Made by a program: the position numbers and the translations under genes. Of a DNA stretch of 64,000 nucleotides, positions 47,701 to 59,775 are shown in pieces. How positions within the stretch are numbered: position 1 is the stretch's first letter; each line of letters opens with the position of its first letter. Location of the stretch: assembly GCA_026419785.1 (NCBI GenBank), contig JAODTK010005589.1:248001-312000 (forward strand). The letters run 5' to 3'. The notes beneath the pieces are model-generated. The model ran no database searches. It saw only the letters and a program-made list of their open reading frames with translations, and was not told the origin of the DNA. The stretch comes from Sclerodactyla briareus. Lineage: Eukaryota; Echinodermata; Holothuroidea; Dendrochirotida; Sclerodactylidae.

Positions 47701-49980
47701 AATTGACAAACTCTGGTTAGGCCTATAATGACTCGCATTCTTATCGCCACAATGGTGAGAGAAAGAAGTGTTTCTGGACTTCCCGGACATGCGTCGGAAG
47801 CCGCATATGCCGAATTAATATGAGCTAGTTTTATTATATCCAGGAATGTTTTCTGCCTAACAAATGCCAAATGACGTCAACCATTCATAAATATTTCAAC
47901 GAATGTATAATCCGCGAGAAACGTTTATTCCAAACGAAATCCTCGTAACATTGTTTTGAATAGTTGATTCCTTAAACACAATTCTTCAAGTGAAATTGTG
48001 AAAAGGTCCGTAAATAGTCCTCTTTCAATGCTGCATGCAACTTTTTTCAATTTCTTTTCACCAAGAAATCGTCAAATTTTCTAAAAAAACGGCAGAATGC
48101 CGATTCTGCTCTCCTTTTCCATCACATACTTGGAGATGCGCACAAGATCAGCTATTAGCAGGTACGATTGCCCCAAGTAAGAAGGCAGGCACACGTACAA
48201 TACTGGAATTAGTTCTCCATATCCAATTAGTTCATACTAAGTAATTGCATCCACTGTACTGTTACACGGTGACTGCTCCCAATGGTTCAAGGCGATTATT
48301 GATGTCACCTCGTGATGAGCCTTTGTGGGTTTTTAAAATAACCCCCCCCCCCCTCCCCCATCACAACCAGGCCAACCCACACAAAGTGTTTGGTGACTGC
48401 GTGATCGATCCAAGGACGTTTTGCTTTCATATCGGGCCTATAGGATGGGCCACCTAGGTTTCAAAAATAGCTACCCAGTGAATCTATGAAGTGAAACTGC
48501 GTTATGACTCGTTACCACCGGGGGGAGACCCACTAATCGATTACCTAAACATTGGGAATACACAAGTGGGGAAGTAGCTATACATTGGACCATGATAAGG
48601 TCCGTACAAGATGCAGGAACCGCCTCCGCCGTCAGTGAAAAAGGTGGGGGCTCAATTCTCATTTTTCCGCCCCTACTTCTCGAATCATGAAAAACGCCCT
48701 TGCTATGCATTTCTTCGTAAATAATGACGTCATTCTGAGTTTAGGCCATTCCATGAAACCAGGGACAAAACCCAAAAAAATGAAAATACAGCAATTACTT
48801 CATAAGTTACATGGGACTACAGAGACAGTATTGGTATTGATTGAAAGGTATCCAGATTTCCTTTATCTGGAATGAGTGTTTTCAAGCTGGTTGGAATTTG
48901 TTGGGTATGATTTTTCACCGAAAACCACACGTTGTGCTAGATTTCCCCAATATACACGCATTCAAACCCAAATACAGGACGTTTGTTCTTAATTATCAAT
49001 TAAGAGTCGATTTCCCATATAGTGGTTTTTCTCTAGGTCCCCGGTAAATGGTTCTGGTCTAATTTGACGATTTGTCTGCATCAGTTTTGCCAGATGTGAA
49101 CAAACTGTAACGTAGTCACCGTAACGTGAGTTACATTACTTTGATATTTGTCTTGACATTTCTTTTTATTTTCCTGCAACTTTCGCTTATCCCACATATG
49201 AACATGGCAGTTCGGAGTACGAGATTATTTTGTTGTCAATAGTTCGAGACAACATGAAAAGAAAAGAGGAGAATTTTTGATCGTCCCGTTTCCACGTAAC
49301 GGGAGTCACACTGTAATTTATCATCAATCAAACTGCGCTATGCATCCAGTAATCGTCTCACATTGCAATTCCCAGTATTATGCCCACATGTCCTTGAATA
49401 TAAAGAACAACAGATGATAAAATGCTAGCTGTATATTTATAGCGAAATTGTTCTTTAAAAAAAATTGACTAAAAGTAACGTGACAGTCACAGTGGAATTG
49501 CCCTTCATGGAATGATGGGTATCTGTACAATGCATCTCATGAGTGGCTCTGGCGTGCACAATTTCCCCAAGAGGAACGAATTACCCCTTCTCCTCAGGCC
49601 CCATCTTTCAAGACCAAATAAAATTTATTTTTCACAAAGTGGCGTGTTTAACTGTTCCATATTGCACTTCAACTCTAGAGGACGATGAGCGAACTCCAAG
49701 ACACGTCACTTCTCGGAACCTGGAGGCGAGGAAGACTCAATGTCCCAACGTGACTGCCGAGACTCAAAACGCAATTACCCGAAACAAACCCCATGCAATG
49801 TCTTGTCGGATTTGAGATAACGGAGCGAAACTGCAATTTACAACATTATTCAATGCCCACTAGATATACACCCAATAGTTCCATACGACCAATAGACATG
49901 CTACATAGTATTGAAGCAGAGATCTTGAGCCGTTTCAAACCAAAAAGCGGACTGAAAATTCATAGAAGACCCTTGACCTG
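47701..49980. other. Gene-free stretch
   Basis: AT-rich, with a C run near 48342-48350. No gene is recognised. Confidence 0.5.
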
Positions 49981-49989
49981 ATGAAATCC

Positions 49990-50655
49990 CTGAGCACTCG
50001 ATATGTAGCGTTGTTGGTACCCGTATAACTAACATGAATTTCAACTGATTCAAGCTCCAGAAGAAGCATTTCACGTATTTTGTTGATTTCCGCCGTAGTG
50101 GACACCAGTTAGAGAGCATTTCAATTACAAACGAGCAAGTAGAACAAGTTCGTTCCTGAAAGTATCTGGAAGTTACCATTACTGACAAATTAGAGTGGGG
50201 TGAGCATGTTAGTACTGCACGGGCGTAAAACTAACGACGTATGGGTTCTACTATGAAAGATCAATTATTCCAGGACAGACAAGACTTTATTTCTCTATTC
50301 TAAAAGGCGGCAATCGAGAGCATATTAGTTTGTTTGGCCGCGGGGTGGGGAGGCAATACTACAGTCAGAGACATGGCTAAGTTAAATACAATAGTAAGAA
50401 GAGCGATGCGGGTTTGCCAGTCCCAGGACCTAAGATCGGTGATGAGCTTTTTTAACTATGACAACACAAAGAAACATTCAATCAGTCACGTCGTCTGAAA
50501 ACTCCTGAGCAGTCAGGTAAATTACAGCAGTCGAAAGGGCAGACCGATTGCTATTAATTGCCGAACCGAGAGAATAGACAGTATTTCTTGCTAGGGTTCT
50601 ATTCTAGATTACCAATGAGTTTGTGGGATATATAAGCTGTGAATGTGCCGCCCGT
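49990..50655 (+). mobile_element. LINE fragment, RT C-terminus
   Basis: Plus-strand frames give the end of a non-LTR reverse transcriptase: VDFRRSGHQLESISITNEQV (TKEMxxDFRR box region) at about 50080, then KYLEVTITDKLEWGEHV (YLGVTIxxxLxWxxHV) at about 50160-50215, KAAIESILVC at about 50300, and GGNTTVRDMAKLNTIVRRAM then RVCQ at 50350-50415 (the WxGxxTxxDxxxLxxIVRxA motif), followed by a CRTERI tail at about 50560. Stops and frame changes show it is dead. The palm domain is missing. The wording differs from the other LINE tails here, so it is probably a different family. Confidence 0.75.
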
Positions 50656-50659
50656 TGGC

Positions 50660-51090
50660 ACCCTGGGTCAATTCGTTCTTTTTAGTAGTTGGTATTATTG
50701 TCTTATGAATTGTATTATTAGTATTCTTAACTGTCGGGATCTTAAGATTTTCACAACGGCCTCCAATTGTCCACTATAATGACCAATGGACCTTAATTTC
50801 GATCCATCCAACTGCACTGATGTAATCATTGGTCCAATCATCCCGATTGACCACATAGGAAGTCTCAATATGTTGAAGACGATATTTCCCTATATGGTCT
50901 TCCCAAACGGACACATTCGTTTGGAAGGGAATGACAACTAGAAGACCCCTTCTGATAAAAAAAAAAAAAAGCCTTGTTGAAAAGAATTTTCACACAATGG
51001 TCCGTTGAGCCCTCTCAATAATGAACTTCAAATAGTCGAAATATGCCAGTTGGAATGAACCTCGCGTGTCCAAGTTCAGCCAACATCAAT
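50660..51090. other. Gene-free stretch
   Basis: The AT-rich LINE flank begins with an ATTATTAGTATTCTTAACTG phrase (50717) like the SINE-type tail at 23.65 kb. An A run lies at 50958-50971. Confidence 0.4.
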
Positions 51091-51099
51091 CGCGGAAAA

Positions 51100-51345
51100 G
51101 CTGATGTTTGTGCATCTCAGAAGATCCACAGGGTTTGCCAAGACAATTCTACAAGAGACTGTACAGGGAGGGAGAAGGGGCAGGCAGAGGACAGAGTGGG
51201 ATGGTTGCCAGATAATCAGTGGAGCCCTACGGCCGTCCCGACCACGGGATAGAGAAAGTGACATTCGGAAAGGGTAGCCCCAACGGGGGAGAAGGGCCTG
51301 AGAACCGCTCAGATCAGAGTGCTGTATAAACATGGGGCACACCTG
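51100..51345 (+). mobile_element. LINE tail, GGRRRGRQR-type C-terminus
   Basis: In the plus frame KTILQETVQGGRRGRQRTEW then DGCQI at about 51139-51210 matches the very common ILxGTVxGxRxRGRxRxxWxDNI tail of endonuclease/RT LINE polyproteins. It continues ALRPSRPRDRESDIRKG, like the later NREKWR segment. Only the last 80 or so residues remain, with a deletion in the DNIxEW segment. It lies 450 bp downstream of another LINE tail in the same orientation but is a different family. Confidence 0.6.
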
Positions 51346-51349
51346 CACG

Positions 51350-52840
51350 AGTCACCGAGTTAGGCTTGAATTCCATAGAAAAATCGCCAATTTACGTTAA
51401 CCGAGCGGGGCTCCTTTTTAAATATGTTCTATCTAGCTTGCAGAGATATTGATTTCAGAGAAGCCAAAAATTCATAAATGAAGGCGAACCGACGCCGAAT
51501 AGGCTCATGTTCCAATTGCGAATGCGGACACGCGGAAGAATTTTTCTATGCAATATCTTCCTTAACAGCCCCAAGCACCGCCCCAATACGCATGAACTGC
51601 TGCCTTTTTATGTTTTAGCCTACCTTAAGGTGTGTTCCTCGCTGAAAATACGTTCGTTTTCGTAAATATGTGATTTTCCCAACCATCCCGGCTACGCTCT
51701 ATGGAATCGCAAAGCCTCACTGAGAGGGAGCGTTCGCAAATATCCTTGCAGGAACCACGGGGACTTCCGACCGCGACTAGGAAAGGCGAAGGCCACGATG
51801 GTAGCGCCCTAGTAGTGGGTATCTTGCTCCCCTAGCTCAATACAAGGTGGGCGGCCTGGTTCCTGGCATACACCGACTGGCATAGATGTGGAGTCATGGC
51901 GTGTGGGCGGTCACAAAATACGAGAGAGAAACCCGTGGCAGGGGCCTTGGGGCAAAAAGGAGGCACAGATTCTTCTTTAATCCATCATGCAAATTTTATT
52001 ACAGAAATGTTCAAACCCATATGTATACAAGACTAAATCTCTCTACATACTACCAAATCTTTTTGATACCATATGAAGCAAAAAATTAAAAATTGTTAAA
52101 TAAAGCCAAACCATTTGGGGGCATGGGGCCATGATGCTGCAAGAATTAACATGCCCCCCCCCCCCCCACGTCCGAAAACAGTTCTCTGCCTGTGCGGACA
52201 GATGGAGTAATTTCAAAGTATACTTCTTTACTTTTGGTGCGAGTGCGGTGTTGCCACTCCGCCAGCAGATGGCGGCAGGTACCCAAGTAGTATTGGAGGC
52301 ACACTTTGTCCATTCCTTGAACGTTGGGGATAGCAAATGACCTAGTTACAATGCGGTACCTCTTTGGTTACACTGGCAGTTAACGCCACTGACACATGTA
52401 ACATGATTGATGTAGGGGAGTGCATATATAGTCTAGTCTCAAGACCCTGATATTTTTCCCAATTTTATGTTGACTTTGACACGGCATGTCAAATTTTGCA
52501 GTGCAGTGAAGAGTCTATGTGTCAGCATCTTGTTCAAATTGCCAAAAGAACAATTCCCTAAGGAAATATTTTCTGCCATATTTGAAATGGCGAGCTGTAT
52601 AAAAGCGTTCCTGATGTCGCTTGTCATCACACACTGTTACGGTATAACCATTCAAGAGGGGGGGGGGGGGGTATCAGTGGTGCTATTATCTGCTCCCGAT
52701 ATTGGAAGCAAAGTTAGTATTTGGACAAGATGTCAATCCAGTAGCCAGATTGGTCAGAATGGGTGTTCCGGTTACAGAAATATGCTTACCCACATCAAGC
52801 CAGCAGGAAATCAGGGATATATCAACAAAGGGCCTAATAT
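51350..52840. other. Gene-free stretch
   Basis: A C run at 52152-52167 and a G run near 52658-52670. A 193-codon plus frame at 52467-53048 runs straight through an AT repeat and is not a gene. Confidence 0.5.
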
Positions 52841-52844
52841 ATAT

Positions 52845-52893
<49 letters not shown>
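52841..52893. repeat. (TA)n microsatellite
   Basis: About 23 TA dinucleotides from 52847 to 52893, with an ATATATCTTATA approach. Ile/Tyr-repeat frames on both strands are by-products. Confidence 0.95.
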
Positions 52894-52896
<3 letters not shown>

Positions 52897-53191
52897 TCTC
52901 TCCAGCCTTTATATACTCTGTCAAAAGTACGATGCATCCCACTACCCCAGACAAGGTGGGGTTGGGTAGGGTCATCGCCCCTTATACAGTGACTTGGAAG
53001 GTGGGCAGTGTACCAATGTTTTTTATTGTCACTGAGAGTTGTGCATGAGGGGTAGTCATTTACACAGCCGAGTATAGTCACAGGTCATTGAAGGTGACAG
53101 TGGGGTTGTGTCACTTTTCTTGATTCGTCAGTCACAGAGATGACTGAGGGTTATGCCCTGGTATCCAGTTACATCGGTGCAATGACTCACT

Positions 53192-53365
53192 TTGTAATTT
53201 AGGTTTGCCAACATAGTTGGTTCATGTCTGAGGCCGGAGCACCGATAACCTTGTAATTCTGGCGGTGGCCAAACATGGTAGGTTCAGTCTGAGGCTGGTT
53301 ACAATCACTCAGTTGTAAGTACAGGGTTGCCAACCTGGTAGGTTAAGTTGGGCCATCACAGCCAG
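53192..53365. repeat. Minisatellite, about 60-bp unit
   Basis: Three units begin TTGTAATTTAGGTTTGCCAA (53192), TTGTAATTCTGGCGGTGGCC (53251) and TTGTAAGTACAGGGTTGCCA (53313), each followed by CATAGTTGG/CATGGTAGG/CTGGTAGG and, in the first two, a TCTGAGGC box. Periods are 59 and 62 bp. Confidence 0.6.
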
Positions 53366-54560
53366 GTAAGGCCAGTACAGTCATTACAATACTACAGACT
53401 GGCTGACGAGGCCTGCTCAACGCCTACGATAGGACTAACTTAACAGGATGAACCCGATCGTTGGATTTGAGAGGTTTGGACCATAGACGACAGAATCAAC
53501 CTAATGACAGAGGGATGGCACTGCAGGTGTGCCCACAGTGAGCCGTCATTAATCTTCTGCGCCATCTAGAAGCACCATGCACGCAACCAATTAAAAAAGC
53601 ACTTCTATTTCGCAAGTAATAATACCAATATTGATATAGATAAACAAAAATTGGAAGTTAGATACAAGTTGTCGGTAATAGCGAAATAAAAAACGAATTG
53701 CTTCAATGCTATTCACCCAATGCTTTCAATCTACTACTAGCCCTATCCTGCCGACATCCTCCTCTACAATGTTTATTTAACAATTGTGAACATAGACCTT
53801 TAAAACTATTTCCAAAACACATTTTACACGAAACCTCATATAAAAATTTTCATCTTTAAAACAGAACATGTGACGATATTCAAATAGATCATCCATATCT
53901 AACAGAGTTTGTTTTAATGATAAGAACTACAGTGTTATACATTAAAAATACAAATTGAAAAAAAAAAAAAAGAAATACAGAAGCAAATCCCAATTGATGC
54001 GCGATCAAGGTTATACCGTATTATCACACAAGAGGGGGGGGGGGGGGCTCGCAGAGCCCAGCAAGCTGCAAAAAAACTCACTATACATAGCAATTTATAG
54101 GATTACGCATCTCTGGCCAAATGAAAACGTACACGCTAAGGACTGAAAAAGAATGAGATATAACCGAGATTTCGACAGGCTAGGCAAACGGAAAAATGTC
54201 TTCTTTCGACTCTCGAACGTACACATGTTTACAGCCTTCAATTTGAAATGGGCCAGACAGGTGTGCCAAGAAAAAAAGAAAGAAAATAGTGATCACAACA
54301 CCGCCTAGGTGTGATAGCGCTACACCAGCTCTTAAGTAATACTAACACTTTTCAGGGCAGCTAAAAAAACTGCCACGCTGAAAGGAAGGACCAAAAGTAA
54401 AAAATTGGGACTACTGCAGGAAGAATATGAATTACTGTCTTTACCCAAATTATGCAATGCAGGTTTGCAGTGTCTATCATTCAATGTCGCCAATATTATC
54501 AATGTAATAAATTCAATGCAAATTTGCATATGAAAAATCTCACATTCGGGGCCATCCAGA
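53366..54560. other. Gene-free stretch
   Basis: AT-rich, with an A run at 53958-53971. The G run at 54033-54046 is the last one before the poly-G-free 54.1-62.4 kb interval. No gene is recognised. Confidence 0.5.
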
Positions 54561-54599
54561 TCTGTTGAGTGGATATCGCCCGTTGTCGTCGTGGCCGAT

Positions 54600-57500
54600 A
54601 CGAGTCGTTTTGCAAAAAAAAGGAAGTTCAGGGTGTGTCCAGTTGGAAAATTACACTATCCATATCACCATGGACCGTAAAGAGCTATTTACACTTAACC
54701 TGACAAATGATATTTTGGAGCGCATGTGTCCAACCCTCCCCCATTTCGGGTCTGAAGAAGTGTCCTTTTTTTTTACAAGGGTACCTACATTACAGCCAGA
54801 TGACAAAGGAAACTTTTTGTACACGAGTCTTCTGCTACGGTTTAACGTCAAGATTGATAGCAGGGTTCTGCATAATAGGAGCAGCATGCGTTTTCTACAA
54901 GTCTCTTTTTTTTACAGGAACAATGTACAATAATGCTAGCACCTATATGGAGCAGGGAAAAAAAATATCTTTCTTACAGACGTTTAATACAAATATCCTT
55001 TATGGCACATAGGTAGAGCGATACGACCCCGGGGGAACAAAAATTTACAGGACCACTTTTTTAAGCTGCAGTAAAGTCAGAATACATAGTGTCGATGAAT
55101 GTGTACACACTCTGAGAGGGGACTAGCTGCAATGAAACGGACATGATCACATATTGGGGCTGTACATATAATAATCCTTTTCACAGACGTTACTGTACAT
55201 ACTTACAGGGGGAGGGGTGGCGATGGGCGTAGCACCTAGCTCTGGCAAGCTGTACACGCAACAGACGATATAGGTCACCGCTTCAAATATAATCCTCTTC
55301 TCTCTATACATTCGGAAATATTGGACGGCACTTTGTGTCCAAGTTATACAAAGGTTGTTCTATACATCGTGAAAAAAAAATGGGCATCTCCCCCAGATCT
55401 TTTACAAAGGTTTTGTACATTATGAAAAAAAGTCCTGAATTGTTTATTTACTTACCTAAATTCTTTTCTTTTTTTTACAAAGGACTGAATCCACCTTTCA
55501 TTTGATGAACCTCTTTCTTATACACAAATATTACAGTTTGTTGGAAGAGTCTGATACTTTTGAACAACTATACAATGTTTTACAAAAAGATTCTTTTTGA
55601 AACAGGCTGATAAAAAAGGACACTGGCTGCACTTTGGTTCTTCTGCTTTACAATGGAAATATCTTGGTTTCTTAATCGAGGTCTGGGAGGGAAAATCTAA
55701 CCTTTCCCTGGATGAGACAATATTTATACAGAGATTGACATGATAGTGTCACAGTCTCCTAGCTTCATGGAGCAGCCGGCAAGCAAGGCTAATAATAAGG
55801 AGGAGTTCCAAAGGAGATATACAAATCTGCCTTGTTGTCAATACAACTTCTCTCCCGATATCGACAAATGAAAGAACGGCGAGGCTACCTCTGGCTTCAA
55901 TTTTGTACAAGAAATTAGAGAAAGAACAACAAAAGCACACTGCTTCTCCCTGCCGACATTCCTCCCGCACTCGGTATTCATACCGTCATGCCCTGTACAC
56001 TACTGTTTTCCTCTAAATTAGGCCCTAAATCTATACTAAACTCTTCATTCTTCCGTGAAGAACGATATCGACTCCTAGTCCGTTATTCGATCAAACACAC
56101 AGAGAAATAGATTTGGCAGAACAGGGGAAGGTTCTGATATGAACCAACAGCAGTGTGACGATTCACTGCATTTGTACAACTTCTGTACAGCGTTGATTGC
56201 TCGGCACCAGGACCCCCGGTAAATGTCGGGTCCAATGAAAGACTGTAACCTGAAAATGTGAAGAATCACCTTCATGGAGAAAGTGTCACATTTTATATCT
56301 GTCAGACCATTTAGGCAACACAATAGTAACATTTTTGTGGATCAACAGTAGAAGAAAAAAGATAATTATATTCTTGCAAACTGTTGTTATATCTTCCTTG
56401 ATTTGTACATAAACAAGGTGAGTGGCCTTGGTACTCAGATTGGAAGATGTGACCTTTTGTTGGGAAAACTTAGACTCATGTTAATGTGTTATATACCTCG
56501 CTTATTTCTACCAAATCTATTTCTCTTGATTCCCTCGTCTGCCGATGTCATACTCTATCGACCCGAAACACCAATTCAAAACTCTGCGATTATCGACTTA
56601 AATTAAATGCAAACACGATAAGCCCAGATCCACCAAAGGGATCGGACACTCATTTGAATTAATTACATTAACACTGATCATAGGGATTGAGGAAAAAAAA
56701 CCTTGGCTGACACTCTTTCCAAGCAACAGACCTTGCAGACAGACCCCGCTGACAGAATACCTCGGAATCTGATCGTGTTTGGTTCCCTGGAGGGTTGTAC
56801 AACTGCAATGTTACTACCCTTGCCAACTGGTAAAAAAGAAAAAAACACCTCCAAAATTAAGGGTAACAGTTCCCAGCATTGCTCGTCTGCTCACGCTCGA
56901 ATACCCTCCCTTCTTCTGTTACACATTACTGGTTCCTCAGAACAAGCATAGTTAGTAAATAGTAATAGTATCCTATATATTATGGTATATTAGAATCATA
57001 TTATAATTAGGATAGTTAATCACCTCATCTTTGATTCACCTTCACAAACAGCATGTTCTCACCTGATATAAATTATGCATATGCAAATAGAATAAAAATA
57101 CCTCATATTGAAAGGAAATGTGGCCATGGTATTCTTATGTTACCAAAATCATCCACAAAATCTTTGATTTCTATTTTTCTTCTGCAATGTCTCCCCGAAT
57201 CACATTTGCATATGCAAATCACCAGCTACCAGGTAAGCCACGAGCTTGCAGGCTGTCGTGTCACTAGAGCAGAGCGGTCCTCCAGACCCAATCCGCTCAA
57301 TCACGGGAAACCCTCCCTATAAACCCAGCGGACGATTCCAACGCATGCCTCCCATAGAGAAACCTTCGGCCACATGATCCCCGTGTTGAACTGAGGTTTC
57401 AACTGAAGAACCGAAAGGAATTCAGGGGCCCCCGAGTTGAAATGAAAGCGGGAGCAGCGTCGAATAAGCCATTCACGGTTTGCAGTGCATGATAGAGAAA

Positions 57501-59775
57501 TGAAAATGAGACGGTGTCAAAGGTCACAAGGGTACAGACGCAGAAACTACACTGCCGGGAGAGTGTACACCGAACTGTCTTTAGACCCCCTCCTCTTCCT
57601 ATCAAAATGATTAAAAACCCTACTTTTCCTCCATACACAAGAAATTAAGATAGCTGAAATGGAATTGATCAAATTCCTATCCAAGAGTTGTAACAGTTTA
57701 GATGATGGGAATAATTGGTCATACCTGACGACCGTTTCAGTGTGGACATGCCTACCGGCAACCGTGGATGCGTATTCCAATAAATACTACATATGAATAC
57801 AAGACTACAGTGATCTTTACAATTTCATCAACAGTTACAGAGAGCATGGCCCAGAATGGGAAAGTTACCGAAACATGTTCAAATTCAAACACTCGTCCGT
57901 GAGCGATTTCAGATGGCAACATTTGCAAGGTGATGACAAGGCAGGCGCAGGCGGGCAAAGCAGCTGATAATACTGCATGCCGTAAGAAAAAGCACAAGGC
58001 AGACACTGCCGACTAACAAACGACCATGACAATAGGCACAACATTCTCTGAAGAACAACCAATACATACAAGGAACCAAGAGCTCTATGAAACGCTTCCA
58101 TTTATCCTGTAGTTGATACATCCACAGCTAGCCTGGACATGATTGATTCCTGATACCCTACATTAGGAAGTACTCCTGGTCAGGGCACAACGGGATATAA
58201 TTTGCCCCAAAATAAATCATGCTTCGCTCTGCGCTCCAGTCAAACACAAGAACCTCTGCCCACTTCAGCTCATCTCGATCATCAATGCCCCAAACTGGTC
58301 GACTGCGACTTCCCCTTCGTAGGCTAGAACAGCGTCACAGGGGGGCGAAAAAAAACTGACAAACAGTAGCGAATTGTTTATGCTTAGGAGACCACAGGTC
58401 TAGCAAACCCACAAATACGTTCCCCAGGTGCTCGCTTTTATTGGTGGCCTTTTTTTGGAAGCAACAGAGAAAGGCCATAGCATAAAGCGGAAAAAGTAGT
58501 CAAAGATGGTTGTCGACGCAGGCTACGCATGCTATATAATATATAACAGGCAACCTACAGCAGGCTCGAACAATTCGTCACACGTTCATCTATAACTACT
58601 GCAGTCTACCGCACCGAAATGAAACGGGAAGCTGGCACACAGAAACCAGTCAGTTCCTGAATGATGACAGATCAAGACCACCGCCTCAAAATAAACAAGT
58701 TACATGCGAGTCTGAGAAGCTCAGACTTACTTTCGTATAAAAAAAAAAAACATCAATTATGATGTTATTCGTCGGAACTGTTTCAGCTGTGTAGAATATG
58801 CACGTACAAGTTAGAGCAAGGGTCACATTGGAGCAGTTTTGAACCCCGTCCAGTTTTAGTTTTTCTACCAGACGGGACGTGGCTGACCACTGATGGTTGA
58901 AATCAACAGGGAATTCCCACTGATATAGCCCTCCTGCTCATGGCGAATTTGCAGTGCGTTCATGGCTGGGTAAGGTGGGAGCACATCAGCAGTCTTCCAA
59001 ACTGCCGTGTATCCGAGCGAGTGTTTTTGTATATAACAAGCTGAGCAGTTAGATGCGTAACGACTCCAATCTGCTCAACAGAAATGATGAATATTTTACC
59101 ACTATCAATATTTCATCAAAGCAGCTCCTCGGTGACCAGCCACACCAGCGTGTAGCGCAAGCTACGTGCCTGCAGAGGTTTGTGCCAATTCTGGTGCTGC
59201 GCAATGCTCACAGATGGGACAAGATGAATAACAAACGGTAGATATATTGAGCGACAGCCGAAACCAGTGTAAACTGCAAGGAACTGCGCAATATGAAGAA
59301 AAAAAATATGAAGCAGACACGGCATAGACTGCCACTACCAGCTACGACAACCAATCGTCATTGGGACAATCGACAACCAAACACTCCTCTCCTGCTCTCT
59401 ATTGGTAAACAGGCTCTCAGCAGTTCATATCTCTTTTTGTCTACTTTATCAAAAATTTTCCACTTTTTTTTCAACTGTTGCACGATAAAAAAATAGCATC
59501 ATTTTGCACTTTTTTTGCTTGTCTATCACAGCAGCAATCTCACGCGACTGCCCACTTCTCTTCTTGATTTGCGTTCGTTCTTCTGTACAGGGGTTAGTGA
59601 ATGGTTCCTTGAAAGAAATCTGCTACATTATTATCCTCAAGTTACAACCACACAAAAAGAATCAAAATGCACTACATGATCTCATATATAGAAACTACTA
59701 TACTTCCAAAAAAGTTGCAAGAAAAATGAAGTAAAAAAATTTCGGGAAAAACAAAACAAAAACCAACACCTCACT
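54600..59775 (-). other. Probable long 3' UTR/flank of minus-strand gene
   Basis: This lies directly downstream, in minus-strand sense, of the stop codon at 59776. It is free of poly-G runs and recognised transposons. Between 54781 and 56420 the plus strand contains about 34 TACA tetramers (UGUA in minus-strand RNA), roughly five times the uniform expectation of 6-7, including about a dozen TGTACA. That strand bias fits an RNA-level signal on the minus strand. I cannot place the true transcript end, and intergenic DNA is possible for much of the interval. Confidence 0.35.
57070..57325 (+). promoter_or_regulatory. Paired POU/octamer sites with TATA-like box
   Basis: ATGCATATGCAAAT (57075-57088) and the perfect palindrome ATTTGCATATGCAAAT (57204-57219) are dimer-type octamer arrangements known to bind POU factors (MORE-like). 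A CCTATAAACCC box follows at about 57314-57324. The order octamer, octamer, TATA on the plus strand could be a promoter or enhancer, but no plus-strand gene is recognised downstream. Confidence 0.3.

Noticed and set aside
52467-53048. 193-codon plus-strand frame
   Set aside because: It is translated through a (TA)n microsatellite and is also open on the other strand; both are artefacts of the repeat.
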